The position numbers and the translations under genes were made by a program. A model generated the notes under the pieces. The model worked only from the letters and a program-made list of their open reading frames with translations. It ran no database searches and was not told the origin of the DNA. A stretch of DNA of 64,000 nucleotides from Streptomyces griseomycini (GTDB lineage: Bacteria; Actinomycetota; Actinomycetes; Streptomycetales; Streptomycetaceae), in assembly GCF_014203535.1 (NCBI RefSeq), contig NZ_JACHJI010000005.1:124001-188000 (forward strand), given 5' to 3'. This document shows positions 52,751 to 61,193 of the stretch, in pieces; positions within the stretch are counted from its first letter, which is position 1; each line of letters begins with the position of its first letter.

Positions 52751-54576
52751 GGTCGTGCCCCTTCGGGCAGGGGCCCGTGCTCCCGGTGCGGCACCGGGCC
52801 GCCGTGCCCACCGCCCCCGCCGGCGCCGAACAACGCCCGGTAGCGGGCCTCCTGCCACAGCTCGCGGTGCGGCCCGACCGCGCGCACGCGTCCGTCCTCC
52901 AGCCAGACCACCTGATCCGCGCGCGCCGCGACCGACGGGCGGTGCGCGACGACCAGGCGGGTCCCGGGCCGCACCGAGCGGCGCAGCGCCCGGTCCACCT
53001 CGTACTCCGTGGCGGTGTCGAGACTGGACGTCGCGTCGTCCATGACCAGGAGCCGTCCCGCGTGCGCGAACGCCCGTGCCAGCCCGAGCCGCTGGTGCTC
53101 GCCGCCCGAGAGGGGAGCCGACGGCAGCGGGGTGTCGTGGCCGCGCGGCAGGCGGCGCACGAAGGCCTCGGCGCCCGCGGCACGGACGGCCTGCCGCACC
53201 TGTTCGGGCGACACGCGCCGCGGCCCGGCGGCGACCGCCTCGGCGACGGTGCCCTCGCCCAGGACCGGACGCTCGAAGGCGAAGGCGACCTCGGTGCGCA
53301 GTGCCTCGCGGGTCAGCCGGTCGAGGCGGACGCCGTCCAGCAGCACATGGCCCTCGTCGGGGTCGATCAGCCGGCCGGCCACGGCGGCCAGGACGGACTT
53401 GCCCGCCCCGCTGCGGCCGACCACGGCGGTGGTACGGCCGCCCGGCACCCGCACCCCGTCCACGCGCAGCACCTCCCTGCCGTCGCGCAGCACCCGCACT
53501 CCGCGCAGTTCGAGGTCGCCCGGACCGTCCGGGGGCAGGCCGCACGGTCCGTACGCCAGGGCGGGCAGCCGTTCCAGGGCCAGGGTGCGCTCCCGCGCCC
53601 CGCGCCCCCGCACGACCGCGCCCAGCAGCGTCGCCGCGCCGCCGACCCCGGCGGCCAGCTGGGCGTAGCGGCAGGCGGCGAGCAGGCCGCCGACGCTGAG
53701 GGAGCCCGACGCCAGGCGCACGCCGCCGACGGCCGTGGCGGCCAGCACCAGGAGCGGCACGAGGACGCCGCTCCTGGCCAGCGCCCGCCCGTGCAGCGCC
53801 CACATGCGCCCGCCCAGCGCGCCGAGTTCCGCCAGCGGCGCCAGCACGCGCCGCCGTTCCCGTGCGACCGTCCCGGCGGCGGCGATGGTGGCCGCCCCCT
53901 CCATGGCCTCCAGCAGCCGGGACGCGATCTGCGCCTGCACACGCTGGTACGCGGCCACCGACGCACCGGTGTCGCGTGCGAACGCCCGCAGCACCAGCGC
54001 CAGCGCGGGCAGCCCGGCCAGGACGCAGGCCGCCACCCACAGGTCCACGAAGGCCAGCGCCACGAGCGCGCCGGCCGGGGTGACGAGCGAGGCCGCGAGC
54101 GCCGCCCGGGCCGCGGGGGCGCCTCCCGCGTCGGCGGCGTTGAGGGTGAGGCGGGTCCCGACGTCGCCGGGGGAGTACGGCCGTGCGCGGTCCGGTACGC
54201 CGCGCAGCAGACCGGTGAAGGCGCGGGACCGGATCGAGGCCGTCCACCCGGCGTTGCAGCGGCCGGTGAACAGCGCGGTGAGGCTGTCGAGCAGCACCTC
54301 GCCGACGAGCAGCGCGGCGCTCAGGGCCGGCCAGTGGCCCGCGTCGCCGCCGCGCAGCAGCAGGTCCAGGGTGTGGCCGAGGACGAGGGGCTGGGCCACC
54401 GCCGCCGCTGCCGCCGCGACCGAGCACAGCAGCACCAGCAGTGCGGGCGCGGGGCCCGGGCCGGTGCCGTCGGCCCCGTCCGGCACCGCGTGCGCCTGCC
54501 GCGGCCGGGTCTTGGTCGTGCGCACCAGCCGGCTTCCCTCCGTCCGTCCCACGGTCCTGAGGCGCCGGCCGAACAT
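52747..54576 (-). CDS. ramA: ABC exporter half-transporter of the SapB cluster
   Basis: 609 residues: membrane domain about 45-330 (LLVLLCSVAAAAAAVAQPLV is the first helix) and an ATPase domain about 365-590, with Walker A VVGRSGAGKSVLAAVA, signature LSGGEHQRLGLARAFAH and Walker B LLVMDDATSSLD. The catalytic Glu after Walker B is Asp-Asp, so this half may be the weaker ATPase of a heterodimer with RamB. A His/Gly-rich tail ends the protein. It is 105 bp downstream of ramS, behind two strong hairpins. Confidence 0.9.
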   Translation of the reverse strand: MFGRRLRTVGRTEGSRLVRTTKTRPRQAHAVPDGADGTGPGPAPALLVLLCSVAAAAAAVAQPLVLGHTLDLLLRGGDAGHWPALSAALLVGEVLLDSLTALFTGRCNAGWTASIRSRAFTGLLRGVPDRARPYSPGDVGTRLTLNAADAGGAPAARAALAASLVTPAGALVALAFVDLWVAACVLAGLPALALVLRAFARDTGASVAAYQRVQAQIASRLLEAMEGAATIAAAGTVARERRRVLAPLAELGALGGRMWALHGRALARSGVLVPLLVLAATAVGGVRLASGSLSVGGLLAACRYAQLAAGVGGAATLLGAVVRGRGARERTLALERLPALAYGPCGLPPDGPGDLELRGVRVLRDGREVLRVDGVRVPGGRTTAVVGRSGAGKSVLAAVAGRLIDPDEGHVLLDGVRLDRLTREALRTEVAFAFERPVLGEGTVAEAVAAGPRRVSPEQVRQAVRAAGAEAFVRRLPRGHDTPLPSAPLSGGEHQRLGLARAFAHAGRLLVMDDATSSLDTATEYEVDRALRRSVRPGTRLVVAHRPSVAARADQVVWLEDGRVRAVGPHRELWQEARYRALFGAGGGGGHGGPVPHREHGPLPEGARP

Positions 54577-54600
54577 CGGCGTCCCGGCCGGCGCACCGCA

Positions 54601-54633
54601 CCGGCGCCCCGGGCGGGAAGCCCGGGGCGCCGG
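54601..54633 (-). terminator. 14-bp hairpin between ramS and ramA
   Basis: CCGGCGCCCCGGGC (54601-54614) and GCCCGGGGCGCCGG (54620-54633) are perfect complements with loop GGGAA. It lies before the ramA ATG and after ramS. It should act as a partial terminator and may also stabilise the 3' end of the ramCS message. Confidence 0.85.
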
Positions 54634-54638
54634 TGCCG

Positions 54639-54662
54639 GGCGACGCGGTCGACCGCGTCGCC
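54639..54662 (-). terminator. 24-nt perfect palindrome after ramS
   Basis: GGCGACGCGGTC (54639-54650) is followed directly by its complement GACCGCGTCGCC (54651-54662), 20 bp past the ramS stop. Together with the next hairpin it forms a double attenuator between ramS and ramA. Confidence 0.75.
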
Positions 54663-54681
54663 GCGGCAGTCAGCTCGAACG

Positions 54682-54810
54682 TCAGTTGCAGGTCGTGACG
54701 CTCAGGCTGCTGTCGCCGCAGAGCAGCAGGCTCGCGCGGCTGCCCGACTCCACGTCCCCCATGGCCTCGTCCTTGGGGGTCTCCAGCGACTGCAGTTCGA
54801 ACAGGTTCAT
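54682..54810 (-). CDS. ramS: SapB lanthipeptide precursor
   Basis: 42 residues: leader MNLFELQSLETPKDEAMGDV-E and a 21-residue core SGSRASLLLCGDSSLSVTTC-N. Two Ser-x-x-x-Cys units (SLLLC and SVTTC) become the two lanthionine rings, and two other Ser become dehydroalanine. Compared with S. coelicolor RamS as I recall it, the core differs only at Ser1 (Thr) and Val17 (Ile). SapB is a surfactant secreted to let aerial hyphae break the water surface. Its ATG overlaps the ramC stop, and GAAGG lies nine nt upstream. It is too short to be found by length alone. Confidence 0.97.
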   Translation of the reverse strand: MNLFELQSLETPKDEAMGDVESGSRASLLLCGDSSLSVTTCN

Positions 54811-57473
54811 GACATCATCCCTTCGTTCGGCAACGGGTTCTCTTTCACGGCCCCGGGTGGGGCCGGCTCTGGGGCCGCTGCCCTCCGGGGCAGCGGCGGG
54901 AGGAACGGCAGCCCGGCCGGCGGGCCGCCGCTCACGGAGGCGACGGCCAGCAGGCATCCGGCCGTCCCGGTGGAGAGGTCCATGGACAGGCGCATCATCT
55001 GCTCGCCGGGGAAGGCGAGCCGGCCCCGGTAGGACAGGGCGTGCCAGGACAGCGCGTCGAGCTGGCGCCGGACGGCCTCGCGTCCGGTGCCGGGCCCGGT
55101 GGCCGCGGTGCGCCCGAGGAAGAGCACCATCCCGGCCACCCCCCGGTACAGCCCCGGCTGGGCGTAGAACATGGCCTGTGCCGCCGCCACGATCTCGTCC
55201 CTCGCCCGGGCGAACTCCTCGTCGTCGCGGTGGGCGAGGTAGTCGTCGAGCACCATGCCGATGCCCACGCTGCCCGCTCCCAGGTAGGGCATGGTGCGCC
55301 AGCCCTCGTCGACCTGGAGGGCGCCGCCCGCCCCCCGGACGCAGCGGGCGAGGTCCTGGCGCAGCGCGTCGGCCGCGAGCTCCAGCAGGCCGGCGTCCCC
55401 GGTGCGTTCGTACAGGCGCACGAAGAGCAGGGCGCGCCCCGCCGCTCCGTACAGCAGTCCCGCACGGGGCCGGGCCGGGGCCTTGCCCGGGGCCGGCGCA
55501 CCGCGTGCGGTCAGCTCGGCGCAGCGCAGGGCCGCCGAACGGAGCGCGGTGTCGCCGGTGGCGGCGGCCAGCGAGTCCAGCGCCAGGCCCAGCCCGGCGG
55601 TGCCGCCGTGCAGGTCCGCGGAGAGGTGGTCGAAGGACTGGTCGAGCAGCAGCTCGGCGAGATCGAGCGCACGGTCGCGATGGCCGAGGTACTCCAGTGT
55701 CCAGGCGATCCCGGCGAGCCCGTCGTGGAAACCGAGCGGCATGCCCGACGGCGGTTGCTTGGTCCGCTCCAGCAGCCACTGCTCACCGTCCCCGTGGCGT
55801 CCCGCCCCGCTCTCGGCCAGGGCGTACAGCACGCCGGCCGCGCCGTGGCCGAACGCCAGTCCGCCGCCCGCCGTGGCGAACTGCGCGATGTCCCCGGGGA
55901 AGAGGCGGTCCGCGCGGGACGGCGTCGCCGACGCGCGGATGGCCGCGGCCATCGACTCCCGGCTGCGGGGCCAGTCGCCCGGCTCGACGGGGACGACCGG
56001 CTCGACGGGCGCGGCCGGTTCCGCGCCCCGCCGGGCCGCGGGCGGATCCGCGGCACCGTCCGTGATCTCCTCGACGGCCGCGTCCAGGAAGCCGCGGTCG
56101 ACCGGGAACTGGCGCGCCACCAGGTCGGCGAGGTGTCCCGCCTTGCGCCGGTCCAGCGCGAGCAGACTGGTGAGCGGGAGGAACAGCGCCAGCCGCAGAC
56201 AGGCCAGCGCGTACCGGTCCACCGCCACCCCCCGCCGGTCGGGAGGCGCGACGAACCCGGGGTTCGCGACGGTCTGCCGGCCCGGCTCGTCGACGTGGTG
56301 CGCAGCCTCGAAGTCCAGCAGCGCGACGTCGCCGTTCTCGCGGACCATGATGTTGAACAGGTGCAGGTCGTTGAAGACCACACCCCGCGCGTGGACGTCC
56401 GCGACGGCCCGTTCCACCCGGGCGTGGACGTCGAGGGCCCAGGCGGTGTACTCGGCCAGCCGCTCCTCGCCCGGGTCGGCCTCGATGAGCGGATGACGAC
56501 GCGCGAAGAACGTGTTGAGCGGCTTGCCGTCGATGTGCTCCAGCACGAGGAAGTGGTGCTCCCCGACGGTCAGGTGGTCGAGCACCTCGGGCGTGCAGCC
56601 GAGACCCGACAGGCGTTCCAGCGCCCGGCGTTCGCGGTGCAGCCGGGTCACCGCGTCGGCGCCGTCGGCGGCCAGCCCGGCGTACGGGCGGGCCTCCTTG
56701 AGGACCACCCGCGCGCCGGTACGGGTGTCCCGGGCGAGGTAGACGCCCCCGCCGTTGGAGAAGTGCAGCGCCGACTCGATCGTGTACGGCAGGTCCGCCA
56801 CGGTCACCGCGGCGCGGGCGTCCAGGTGCGGGCGCAGGAAGGCGGGCGGGGTCACCCAGTCCGGCACGCGGAAGACGGGACCGCGCGGGTCGGGCACCAG
56901 CACCCCGTCGGGACGGGCCACGGCGGGCCGCAGCTCACCGTTCTCGTCGTAGCAGTCGCGTCGGGTGAAGCCGCCGTACCGGACGTGCACGGGGCCGTCA
57001 CCGAGTCTCAGGTCGCTCAGGATGCGGGGGCCGGGCTCCCCGGCCAGCAGGTCCGACAGCTCGCCCGCGAGGCGTTCGAAGCGCGCCTCGTCCGCCGGGT
57101 ACACGGTGATGAACTTGCCGCTGCCGGCCCGGTCGGCGTACTTGGCGTTGCGCTGGTGCAGCAGGTAGCGGCTGGGGACGAACTTGAACGCCGTCCCGTG
57201 GGCGAGGCAGTGGTCGCGGACGCGCTCCAGCACGGACTCCGCGTTGTCGAGGCACGCGGAGACGTGGATCTTCCAGCCCTGGTCGGGCAGGTCGGCGTCC
57301 ACCGGCCGCAGGGCGAGCCAGTCCCCGCTCTCGTTCTGCTGCCACCCCTCCGGGACGGGCAGACCGGCCGCGGCGTACCGGGAGTTCCCGGCACCGGTGC
57401 CGGGGGCCGTGCGATGCGGAGCGTCGTAGAAGTACGGGTCCGCGTCGCAGTACACGGCGTAGCCCTTGTTCAC
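54807..57473 (-). CDS. ramC: Class III lanthionine synthetase of the SapB cluster
   Basis: 888 residues. It phosphorylates, dehydrates and cyclises RamS. N-terminal lyase-type region about 1-200 (NKGYAVYCDADPYFYDAPHR); kinase domain about 225-470 with Lys259 in VVLKEARPY, Asp369 in FNDLHLFNI and metal-binding DFE at 387; C-terminal LanC-like cyclase about 520-880 (ADLHGGTAGLGLALDSLAAA, PYLGAGSVGIGMVLDDYL) without the Cys-His zinc ligands, as in class III. GTG at 57473 is chosen because NKGYAVYCDADP is the known RamC start and GGGAGAGG lies upstream. Confidence 0.95.
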   Translation of the reverse strand: MNKGYAVYCDADPYFYDAPHRTAPGTGAGNSRYAAAGLPVPEGWQQNESGDWLALRPVDADLPDQGWKIHVSACLDNAESVLERVRDHCLAHGTAFKFVPSRYLLHQRNAKYADRAGSGKFITVYPADEARFERLAGELSDLLAGEPGPRILSDLRLGDGPVHVRYGGFTRRDCYDENGELRPAVARPDGVLVPDPRGPVFRVPDWVTPPAFLRPHLDARAAVTVADLPYTIESALHFSNGGGVYLARDTRTGARVVLKEARPYAGLAADGADAVTRLHRERRALERLSGLGCTPEVLDHLTVGEHHFLVLEHIDGKPLNTFFARRHPLIEADPGEERLAEYTAWALDVHARVERAVADVHARGVVFNDLHLFNIMVRENGDVALLDFEAAHHVDEPGRQTVANPGFVAPPDRRGVAVDRYALACLRLALFLPLTSLLALDRRKAGHLADLVARQFPVDRGFLDAAVEEITDGAADPPAARRGAEPAAPVEPVVPVEPGDWPRSRESMAAAIRASATPSRADRLFPGDIAQFATAGGGLAFGHGAAGVLYALAESGAGRHGDGEQWLLERTKQPPSGMPLGFHDGLAGIAWTLEYLGHRDRALDLAELLLDQSFDHLSADLHGGTAGLGLALDSLAAATGDTALRSAALRCAELTARGAPAPGKAPARPRAGLLYGAAGRALLFVRLYERTGDAGLLELAADALRQDLARCVRGAGGALQVDEGWRTMPYLGAGSVGIGMVLDDYLAHRDDEEFARARDEIVAAAQAMFYAQPGLYRGVAGMVLFLGRTAATGPGTGREAVRRQLDALSWHALSYRGRLAFPGEQMMRLSMDLSTGTAGCLLAVASVSGGPPAGLPFLPPLPRRAAAPEPAPPGAVKENPLPNEGMMS

Positions 57474-57508
57474 GCCCTCTCCCTTCCACCGGCGGGTGAC
57501 GGGGAAGA

Positions 57509-57550
57509 CGCTGTCACGGGGCGCACCGTCGTCGACAGTCACCGCTGTCA
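57509..57550 (-). promoter_or_regulatory. Two TGACAGCG direct repeats upstream of ramC, candidate RamR sites
   Basis: On the minus strand TGACAGCG occurs at 57550-57543 and 57516-57509, 34 nt apart (about three DNA turns). A third partial copy GTGACTGTC lies between. RamR of S. coelicolor binds direct repeats before ramC, but these sequences have not been compared with its proven site. The rest of the 306-bp gap (57474-57779) shows no other signal. Confidence 0.45.
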
Positions 57551-57779
57551 TGACTCCGATGTGCGGAACGCACGGGTAACTTCGCGGGACCGGACGGCGG
57601 GCGCACCCGGGAGCACCGTGCCGGTCCCGCCGGTGACGGCTCCACCGCATGCCGCTCGTCCCCCGCGGGGGTACCGTCCTTCCATCGGCGAATCCGCGCG
57701 GGATTCCCAGAGCCACGGTGGAGCAGATGACGGCCCGCAGCCGGCGGGGGACCTTCCCCCGTGACGCCGGGGGCGCCCC

Positions 57780-59909
57780 GTGACCGGAACGGACGGTCCG
57801 GCCGCCGGCACCGAAGCGCTGGACGCCGCCTTCGCGGAGGCGGTGCGGGGCACCGGCGCGTCCATCGGCGCGCTCTACCTGCTCGTGCCGGACGAGCCGC
57901 TGCTGCACCTGGACGTGCTGTACGGGGCGTCGGCCGGTCTCGCCGCCCCGTGGACGCGGCTCTCGCTGGCCGCTCCGGCCCCGGTGGCCGACGCGGTCCG
58001 GGAGGACCGCCTGGTGTGGGTGGGCGACCAGGAGGAGATGGCCCGCTCCTACCCGCGGACCGCGATGGTGCTGCCCTACCCGCTGGCGCTGGTCGCCGCG
58101 CCGGTCACCGGCGCCCGCCGGTGGGGTGCCCTGCTGCTGATGTGGCCGGCCACCCGACCCCCGCACATGACCGGGCGGGAGCGCGGCCACATCATGTCCC
58201 GCTGCCGGAGCCTGGCCCGGCTGCTCGAGGAAGCCGCCGGACACGGTGCGCCCCCGCAACATGCCGACCGGCCCCGCGTCCTGGGCGCCGGTACCGCCCG
58301 GCGGATGACGAGCCCGACGATGGCCGTCGCCGACTTCGCCGAACGCCTGCCCGGCGGCAGTTGCGCCCTGGACCTGACGGGACGCTTCGTCTACGTCAGT
58401 TCCGGCGCCGGCGACCTGCTGGGCCGGGACGCCGAGCAACTGCTGGGCACACTGCCGTGGCAGTCCCTGCGCTGGCTCGACGACCCCACCTACGAGGACC
58501 GCTACCGTGCCGCGGTCATCAGCCGGGAGCCCGTCGCCTTCACCGCGTGCCGCCCGCCGGACCGGTACCTGGATTTCCACCTCTACCCGGACGCCAGCGG
58601 CATCAGCGTGCGCATCGTCCCCAGCGGTGCCCAGCCCCCGCCCGCGCCGGCGCCCTACCACCGCACCGGCGTCTCGCCGGCCCGCGCGGGGCAGATCTAC
58701 CAGCTCACCCACCTGGCCGCGGCGCTGACCGAGGTGGTCGGGGTCCAGGACGTCATCGACCTGGTCGCCGAGCAGATCATGCCCGCCTTCGGGGCCCAGG
58801 GGCTGGTGCTGTCCACCGCCGAGGCCGGCCGGCTGCGGATCACCGGTCACCGCGGTTACGCCCCCGACACCATCGCACGCCTGGACGGCCTCCCCCTGGA
58901 CACCGTCCTCACCCCGGCGGGGCAGGCGCTCGACAGCGGCAGCCCCTCCTTCTTCTCCGACCCGGAGGAGATGCGGCGCGCCCACCCCGAAGCACCACAG
59001 ATCAGCGGCAAGCAGGCCTGGGCCTTCCTGCCGCTGGTCGTCTCCGGCCGCCCCGTCGGCTGCTGCATCCTCTCCTACGACGAGCCCCACGCGTTCCACG
59101 CCGAGGAACGGGCCGTCCTGACCTCGCTCGCCGGACTCGTCGCCCACGCCCTCGACCGCGCCCGCCTGTACGACGCCAAGCACGACCTGGCCCGCAGCCT
59201 CCAGCAGGCGCTGCTCCCGCGCACTCTGCCGGCGGTCACCGGCCTGCGGGTCGCCGCCCGCTACCTGCCCGCCACCCGCGGCATGGACATCGGCGGAGAC
59301 TTCTACGACCTGATCCGGCTCGGTGACTCCGCCGCCGCCGCCGTCATCGGAGACGTCCAGGGGCACAACGCGGCGGCCGCCGCGCTGATGGGACAGGTCC
59401 GCACGGCCGTGCACGCGCACGCGACCTTCGGCACGCCCCCGGACCGGGTTCTGTCCGGGACGAACCGCCTCGTCACGGAGCTGGGCCCGGACCTGTTCAC
59501 CAGTTGCCTCTACGCCCACCTCGACTTCGCCCGCCGCCGTGCCACCCTGGCCACCGCCGGCCATCCGCCGCCCCTCCTGCGCCTCCCCGGCGGCGAGACC
59601 CGTCCGGCCGACGTCCGACCGGGACCGCCCCTGGGCATCGATCCCGGGGCGGTCTTCCCCACGACCGGGATCCCGCTCACCCCGGGCCTCACCCTCGTCT
59701 TCTACACCGACGGACTGGTCGAGACGCCGGGAACCGACATCGACGACTCCATCGCCCGGCTCGCGCGCCGTCTCGCCCACGCCGACGACCGGGACCTCGA
59801 TCTGCTCCTCGGCGAACTGCTGGCGCAGGCGGGCGAGGCCGGACAGCGCGCCGACGACATCGCGCTCCTCGTCCTCCACCTCGAGGCCGGTCGGCACCGG
59901 CGGGGCTGA
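57780..59909 (+). CDS. GAF-PAS-GAF-SpoIIE sensor phosphatase
   Basis: 709 residues. GAF-like region about 10-150, PAS about 195-285 (CALDLTGRFVYVSSGAGDLL), GAF about 320-465 (GLVLSTAEAGRLRITGHRGY), PP2C/SpoIIE phosphatase about 480-705 with RSLQQALLPRTLP, MDIGGDFYDLI, GDVQGHNAAA and FYTDGLVETPG. It should dephosphorylate an anti-sigma antagonist in response to a ligand or redox signal. It starts 306 bp from ramC, divergent, which may link it to development but could be chance. GTG at 57780 lacks a strong ribosome-binding site. Confidence 0.9.
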   Translation: MTGTDGPAAGTEALDAAFAEAVRGTGASIGALYLLVPDEPLLHLDVLYGASAGLAAPWTRLSLAAPAPVADAVREDRLVWVGDQEEMARSYPRTAMVLPYPLALVAAPVTGARRWGALLLMWPATRPPHMTGRERGHIMSRCRSLARLLEEAAGHGAPPQHADRPRVLGAGTARRMTSPTMAVADFAERLPGGSCALDLTGRFVYVSSGAGDLLGRDAEQLLGTLPWQSLRWLDDPTYEDRYRAAVISREPVAFTACRPPDRYLDFHLYPDASGISVRIVPSGAQPPPAPAPYHRTGVSPARAGQIYQLTHLAAALTEVVGVQDVIDLVAEQIMPAFGAQGLVLSTAEAGRLRITGHRGYAPDTIARLDGLPLDTVLTPAGQALDSGSPSFFSDPEEMRRAHPEAPQISGKQAWAFLPLVVSGRPVGCCILSYDEPHAFHAEERAVLTSLAGLVAHALDRARLYDAKHDLARSLQQALLPRTLPAVTGLRVAARYLPATRGMDIGGDFYDLIRLGDSAAAAVIGDVQGHNAAAAALMGQVRTAVHAHATFGTPPDRVLSGTNRLVTELGPDLFTSCLYAHLDFARRRATLATAGHPPPLLRLPGGETRPADVRPGPPLGIDPGAVFPTTGIPLTPGLTLVFYTDGLVETPGTDIDDSIARLARRLAHADDRDLDLLLGELLAQAGEAGQRADDIALLVLHLEAGRHRRG

Positions 59910-59983
59910 GCCGGCCCGCGTACCGCCGACCGCCCCGCCGGTGCGTACGCGGGGGCAGGAGGCCTCGGGACGGCCGGGCCCCA

Positions 59984-59989
59984 TAAGGT
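59984..59989 (+). promoter_or_regulatory. -10 element TAAGGT of a probable leaderless transcript
   Basis: TAAGGT ends six nt before the ATG at 59996, with no Shine-Dalgarno sequence. The pattern matches the other leaderless-looking genes of this window. Confidence 0.45.
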
Positions 59990-59995
59990 GCCCCC

Positions 59996-61111
59996 ATGTC
60001 TGCGACGTTGAATTCGAGGAGAACCCGCGAAGCGCTCCGCGCGTCGGCGCGGGTCTCCGGCGAGCTGCTGCTGGTCCTGGTGATGGCCGCGGCGGTTCTG
60101 TGGGTGCTGGGCCGGATGTGGTCGGTGGTCTGGCCGCTGATAGTCGCCCTCCTCCTCACCACGCTCACCTGGCCCCTGACCCGCTTCCTGCGCCGGCGCG
60201 GTCTGGCCCCGGCGCTCGCCGCGTCCGTCGTGACCGTCCTGTTCCTGCTGGTGGCCACGGGCACCGTGGCGCTGATCGCGGTGCCCGTGGCGTCGGAGTC
60301 CGGCGAGCTGGCCGACGGTGTCGTCGAAGGCATCCAGAGGCTGCGCGAATGGGCCGCCGGGCCGCCGCTGAACATCGACGACGCCCAGATCGCCGGTGCC
60401 TTCGACACCGCGGTCGCCCGCATCCAGGACAGCGCCGGATCCATCGCCACCACCGCGGTCACCGGCGTGAGCACCGTCTTCAGCGGTGTGGTCACGGCCG
60501 TTCTGGCGCTCTTCCTGATGTTCTTCTTCCTCAAGGACGGTCCGCGCTTCCTGCCGTGGCTCGGCCGTCAGCTCCCCGGCCGGCTCGCCACCGACGTCCC
60601 GGCCGTGGCCGCGCGGTGCTGGGACACCCTGGGCGCGTTCGTACGGTCCCAGGCGCTCGTCGGTCTGCTCGACGCCGTGCTCATCGGACTGGGCCTGTGG
60701 ATCCTGGACGTCCCCCTGGTGCTCCCGCTCGCGGTGCTGACCTTCGTGTCCGCGTTCGTGCCCATCGTGGGTGCCCTGTTCGCCGGCTTCGTGGCGGTGC
60801 TCATCGCGCTCGTGTCGAACGGCCTGACGGACGCGCTGATCGTGCTGGCGATCATCGTCGTGGTGCAGCAGCTCGAGGGCAACGTGTTCCAGCCGATCAT
60901 CCAGAGCCGGGGACTCGGCCTGCACGCGGCGGTCGTCCTGCTGGCGGTGACGCTGGGCGGAAGCCTGACCGGCATCGTCGGCAGCCTGCTCGCCGTACCG
61001 GTCGCCGCGCTGATCGCGGTGGTCTGGAACTACCTGCGCGAGCAGCTCGGCGACCCGCCGCAGGCCCCGCGGACCGACGGCCCGGGCACCGGTGCCGGCG
61101 CCCCGTCGTAG
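59996..61111 (+). CDS. AI-2E family transporter
   Basis: 371 residues with about eight transmembrane helices in the family pattern: LLLVLVMAAAVLWVLGRMW, LAASVVTVLFLLVATGTVAL, then AVLALFLMFFFLKDGPRF and VVVQQLEGNVFQPIIQSRGL, the last being the family signature. Members export autoinducer-2 or sodium/protons; which applies here cannot be told. It ends in a Pro/Gly-rich tail. Confidence 0.88.
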   Translation: MSATLNSRRTREALRASARVSGELLLVLVMAAAVLWVLGRMWSVVWPLIVALLLTTLTWPLTRFLRRRGLAPALAASVVTVLFLLVATGTVALIAVPVASESGELADGVVEGIQRLREWAAGPPLNIDDAQIAGAFDTAVARIQDSAGSIATTAVTGVSTVFSGVVTAVLALFLMFFFLKDGPRFLPWLGRQLPGRLATDVPAVAARCWDTLGAFVRSQALVGLLDAVLIGLGLWILDVPLVLPLAVLTFVSAFVPIVGALFAGFVAVLIALVSNGLTDALIVLAIIVVVQQLEGNVFQPIIQSRGLGLHAAVVLLAVTLGGSLTGIVGSLLAVPVAALIAVVWNYLREQLGDPPQAPRTDGPGTGAGAPS

Positions 61112-61193
61112 CGGGCCCGCCCGCTCCGGCGGCCGGCACGTCTCCGGCACGCCGGCACAACCCCACCCGCCCCAGGTCCGACAGGAAGTCCCC

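Noticed and set aside
50849..54601. One long minus-strand frame of 1250 codons through ramB and ramA
   Set aside because: Only the part from GTG 52750 is RamB. Upstream it is out of frame with RamA and reads as Arg/Ala/Gly-rich noise.
54807..59984. A 1725-codon minus-strand frame including ramC
   Set aside because: The portion beyond 57473 is antisense to the sensor phosphatase gene and has no RamC homology.
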